Origin: Janthinobacterium rivuli
GTDB lineage: Bacteria > Pseudomonadota > Gammaproteobacteria > Burkholderiales > Burkholderiaceae_D
Reading direction: 5' to 3'
NCBI RefSeq assembly: GCF_009208735.1
Contig: NZ_WFLJ01000031.1
Coordinates: 1-45,467, forward strand
DNA: 45,467 nucleotides
The notes under the pieces were generated by a model that saw only the letters and a list, made by a program, of their open reading frames with translations, searched no databases and had not been told where the DNA came from. A program made the translations under genes and the position numbers. Of the stretch, positions 43,858 through 45,467 are shown one piece after another; the first letter of the stretch is position 1, and each line of letters begins with the position of its first letter.

Positions 43858-44844
43858 ATGGCCGATAATTTCCTCTCCCAGGAAGAAGTCGATGCCCTTT
43901 TGAAGGGCGTCAACGGAGACCAGGACGACGCGCAGGCGCCGGAAGATGTCACGGGAGTTCGTACCTACAACCTGGCAACCCAGGAGCGCATCGTGCGCGG
44001 CCGGATGCCAACGTTGGAAATTATCAACGAGCGTTTCGCCCGGCTGCTGCGCGTGGGCCTGTTCAACTTCCTGCGCCGCAGCGCCGAAGTGTCCGTCGGT
44101 TCCGTGCGCGTATCGAAATACAGCGAGTTCATCCGTAACCTGGTGGTGCCGACCAACCTGAATTTGGTGCACATGAAGCCGCTGCGCGGCACGGCCCTGA
44201 TGGTCTTCGATCCGGGCCTGGTCTTCCTGCTGGTCGACAATCTGTTCGGCGGCGACGGACGTTTCCATACGCGCGTCGAAGGACGCGACTTTACGCAGAC
44301 GGAGCAGCGCATCATCCTGCGCATCCTCGACATCGTCTTCGAAGCCTACACCAAGTCGTGGGAGCCGGTCTTCCCCGTCGAGTTCGAATACATCCGTTCA
44401 GAAATGAACACGCAGTTCGCCAACATCGCCACGCCGAACGAGGTGGTGGTGGCGTCCACGTTTACGGTGGAACTGGGCTCCGTTTCCGGACAGATCCACT
44501 TCTGCATGCCGTACTCGATGATCGAACCGATCCGCGATTCGCTGACCTCGAGCCTGCAGGGCGAGGCGCTGGAAGTGGACAAGCGCTGGATCCGCCTGAT
44601 GACGCAGCAGATCCAGATCGCCGAAGTCGAGCTGGTCGCTTCGCTGGGCACGGCGCGCGTGTCGTTCGACGAGATCTTGAACATGAAGGTGGGCGACATC
44701 ATCCCGCTGAATATTCCCGAACTGATCGCCGCCACCGTCGACGGCGTGCCCGTGATGGATTGCACCTACGGCGTGTTGAACGGACAATATGCGCTGAAGG
44801 TTGAAAAGTTGCTGGCAAACACCGACAACATGAACAATCATTAA
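43858..44844 (+). CDS. fliM: Flagellar motor switch protein FliM
   Basis: 328 residues. N-terminal CheY-P binding peptide (FLSQEEVDALLKG) is intact, so direction control by chemotaxis is expected. Middle domain with NERFARLLRVGLFNFLRR and GGDGRF; C-terminal SpoA domain with VRVSFDEIL-like ARVSFDEILNMKVGDIIPL. Confidence 0.98.
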   Translation: MADNFLSQEEVDALLKGVNGDQDDAQAPEDVTGVRTYNLATQERIVRGRMPTLEIINERFARLLRVGLFNFLRRSAEVSVGSVRVSKYSEFIRNLVVPTNLNLVHMKPLRGTALMVFDPGLVFLLVDNLFGGDGRFHTRVEGRDFTQTEQRIILRILDIVFEAYTKSWEPVFPVEFEYIRSEMNTQFANIATPNEVVVASTFTVELGSVSGQIHFCMPYSMIEPIRDSLTSSLQGEALEVDKRWIRLMTQQIQIAEVELVASLGTARVSFDEILNMKVGDIIPLNIPELIAATVDGVPVMDCTYGVLNGQYALKVEKLLANTDNMNNH

Positions 44845-44892
44845 AAAATACCTGGGCCACTGCGGCCCGCATCTGTACAACAGGAGAAACAC

Positions 44893-45327
44893 ATGTCTGA
44901 CAACCAAGACGACCAAAGCGCGGAAGACGATTGGGGCGCGGCCATTGCCGAGCAGGCCAAGGCGGAAGCCGAAGCGCTGCAGAACCAGGCCGCCAATACG
45001 GCCAGCGCGGCCAGCGCCGCCGTGTTCAAGGACTTTTCCAAGCAGGCCTCGAAGTCGGAAACGCACAACGATATCGATTTCATCCTCGATATCCCCGTGC
45101 AGCTGACGGTCGAACTGGGCCGCACCAAGATCGCCATCAAGAACCTGCTGCAACTGGCACAGGGTTCCGTGGTCGAGCTTGACGGCCTGGCCGGCGAACC
45201 GATGGACGTGCTGGTCAACGGCTGCCTGATCGCCCAGGGCGAAGTGGTGGTGGTGAATGACAAGTTCGGCATCCGCCTGACCGACATCATCACGCCTTCC
45301 GAACGTATCCGAAAATTGAATAAATGA
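44893..45327 (+). CDS. fliN: Flagellar motor switch protein FliN
   Basis: 144 residues. Ala/Glu-rich N-terminus, then SpoA domain: IDFILDIPVQLTVELGRTKI, VVELDGLAGEPMDVLVNG, GEVVVVNDKFGIRLTDII. C-ring component. Good Shine-Dalgarno (CAGGAG). The stop overlaps the next start (ATGA). Confidence 0.98.
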   Translation: MSDNQDDQSAEDDWGAAIAEQAKAEAEALQNQAANTASAASAAVFKDFSKQASKSETHNDIDFILDIPVQLTVELGRTKIAIKNLLQLAQGSVVELDGLAGEPMDVLVNGCLIAQGEVVVVNDKFGIRLTDIITPSERIRKLNK

Positions 45328-45467
45328 AGCCTGGCCTGTTGATTTCCACCATGCTGCCGCTCCTGGCGGCATGCAGCATCGCGCGCGCCGAACCGGCAAC
45401 CGCATCGGCGCCGGCGGCCAGCGCCGCCAGCGCTTCGGTCGCGCTGGCCAGCGAGCCGCCGCCGGCT
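45324..45467 (+). CDS. fliO: Start of FliO-like flagellar biosynthesis protein, cut by window end
   Basis: 48 codons only. A signal-peptide-like start (MKPGLLISTMLPLLAACSIARA) followed by Ala/Ser/Pro-rich sequence, in the position of fliO after fliN. The conserved FliO core would lie beyond the edge, so the call rests on gene order. Confidence 0.7.
   Translation, partial: MKPGLLISTMLPLLAACSIARAEPATASAPAASAASASVALASEPPPA

Overview
The window is high-GC DNA from a motile betaproteobacterium, most likely Oxalobacteraceae (Janthinobacterium/Massilia/Duganella-like). This rests on codon bias, the hemW-rdgB-rph // yicC-gmk-rpoZ-spoT order, a single long flagellar locus, and family-typical VgrG wording. 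No database search was possible, so the genus is an inference.

Region 1 (1-6146, all minus strand) is a type VI secretion (T6SS) effector island. In transcription order it holds a shortened vgrG-like gene, a DUF4123 adaptor/chaperone, four tandem DUF3304-type lipoproteins on an almost exact 600-bp period, and a Tle1/DUF2235 phospholipase effector that runs off the left edge. The four lipoproteins are probably immunity proteins. Behind each of the three upstream copies I see a decayed match to the 5' end of the effector gene, so the duplicated unit seems to be lipoprotein plus effector start. This is the most unusual part of the window.

Region 2 (6354-13770) holds transaldolase, a GC-rich surface lipoprotein, a patatin-like phospholipase, a chemoreceptor ending in a CheR/CheB tether-like pentapeptide, one IS1595-type insertion sequence, and a transglutaminase-like/TPR lipoprotein.

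Region 3 (13767-22797) is housekeeping: hemW-rdgB and rph on minus; yicC, a small exported protein, gmk, rpoZ and spoT on plus; then a REP-associated tyrosine transposase (RAYT) with its palindromic REP DNA, and greB.

Region 4 (22913-27472) has a small membrane protein, a NarX/NarL-like sensor kinase and response regulator, and a GGDEF diguanylate cyclase with an intact inhibitory site.

Region 5 (27813-45467) is flagellar: fliC, flaG, fliD, fliS, fliT, a FliK-like protein, an FhlB-like protein (FlhB C-terminal domain without the NPTH cleavage motif), and a YcgR-type PilZ brake. A REP hairpin follows, then fliE on the opposite strand, then fliF-G-H-I-J-K and fliL-M-N-O, cut at the right edge. 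The diguanylate cyclase and the PilZ brake bracket the filament genes and suggest local c-di-GMP control of motility. Sigma-28-like promoters are visible before fliD and, less clearly, before fliC and fliL.
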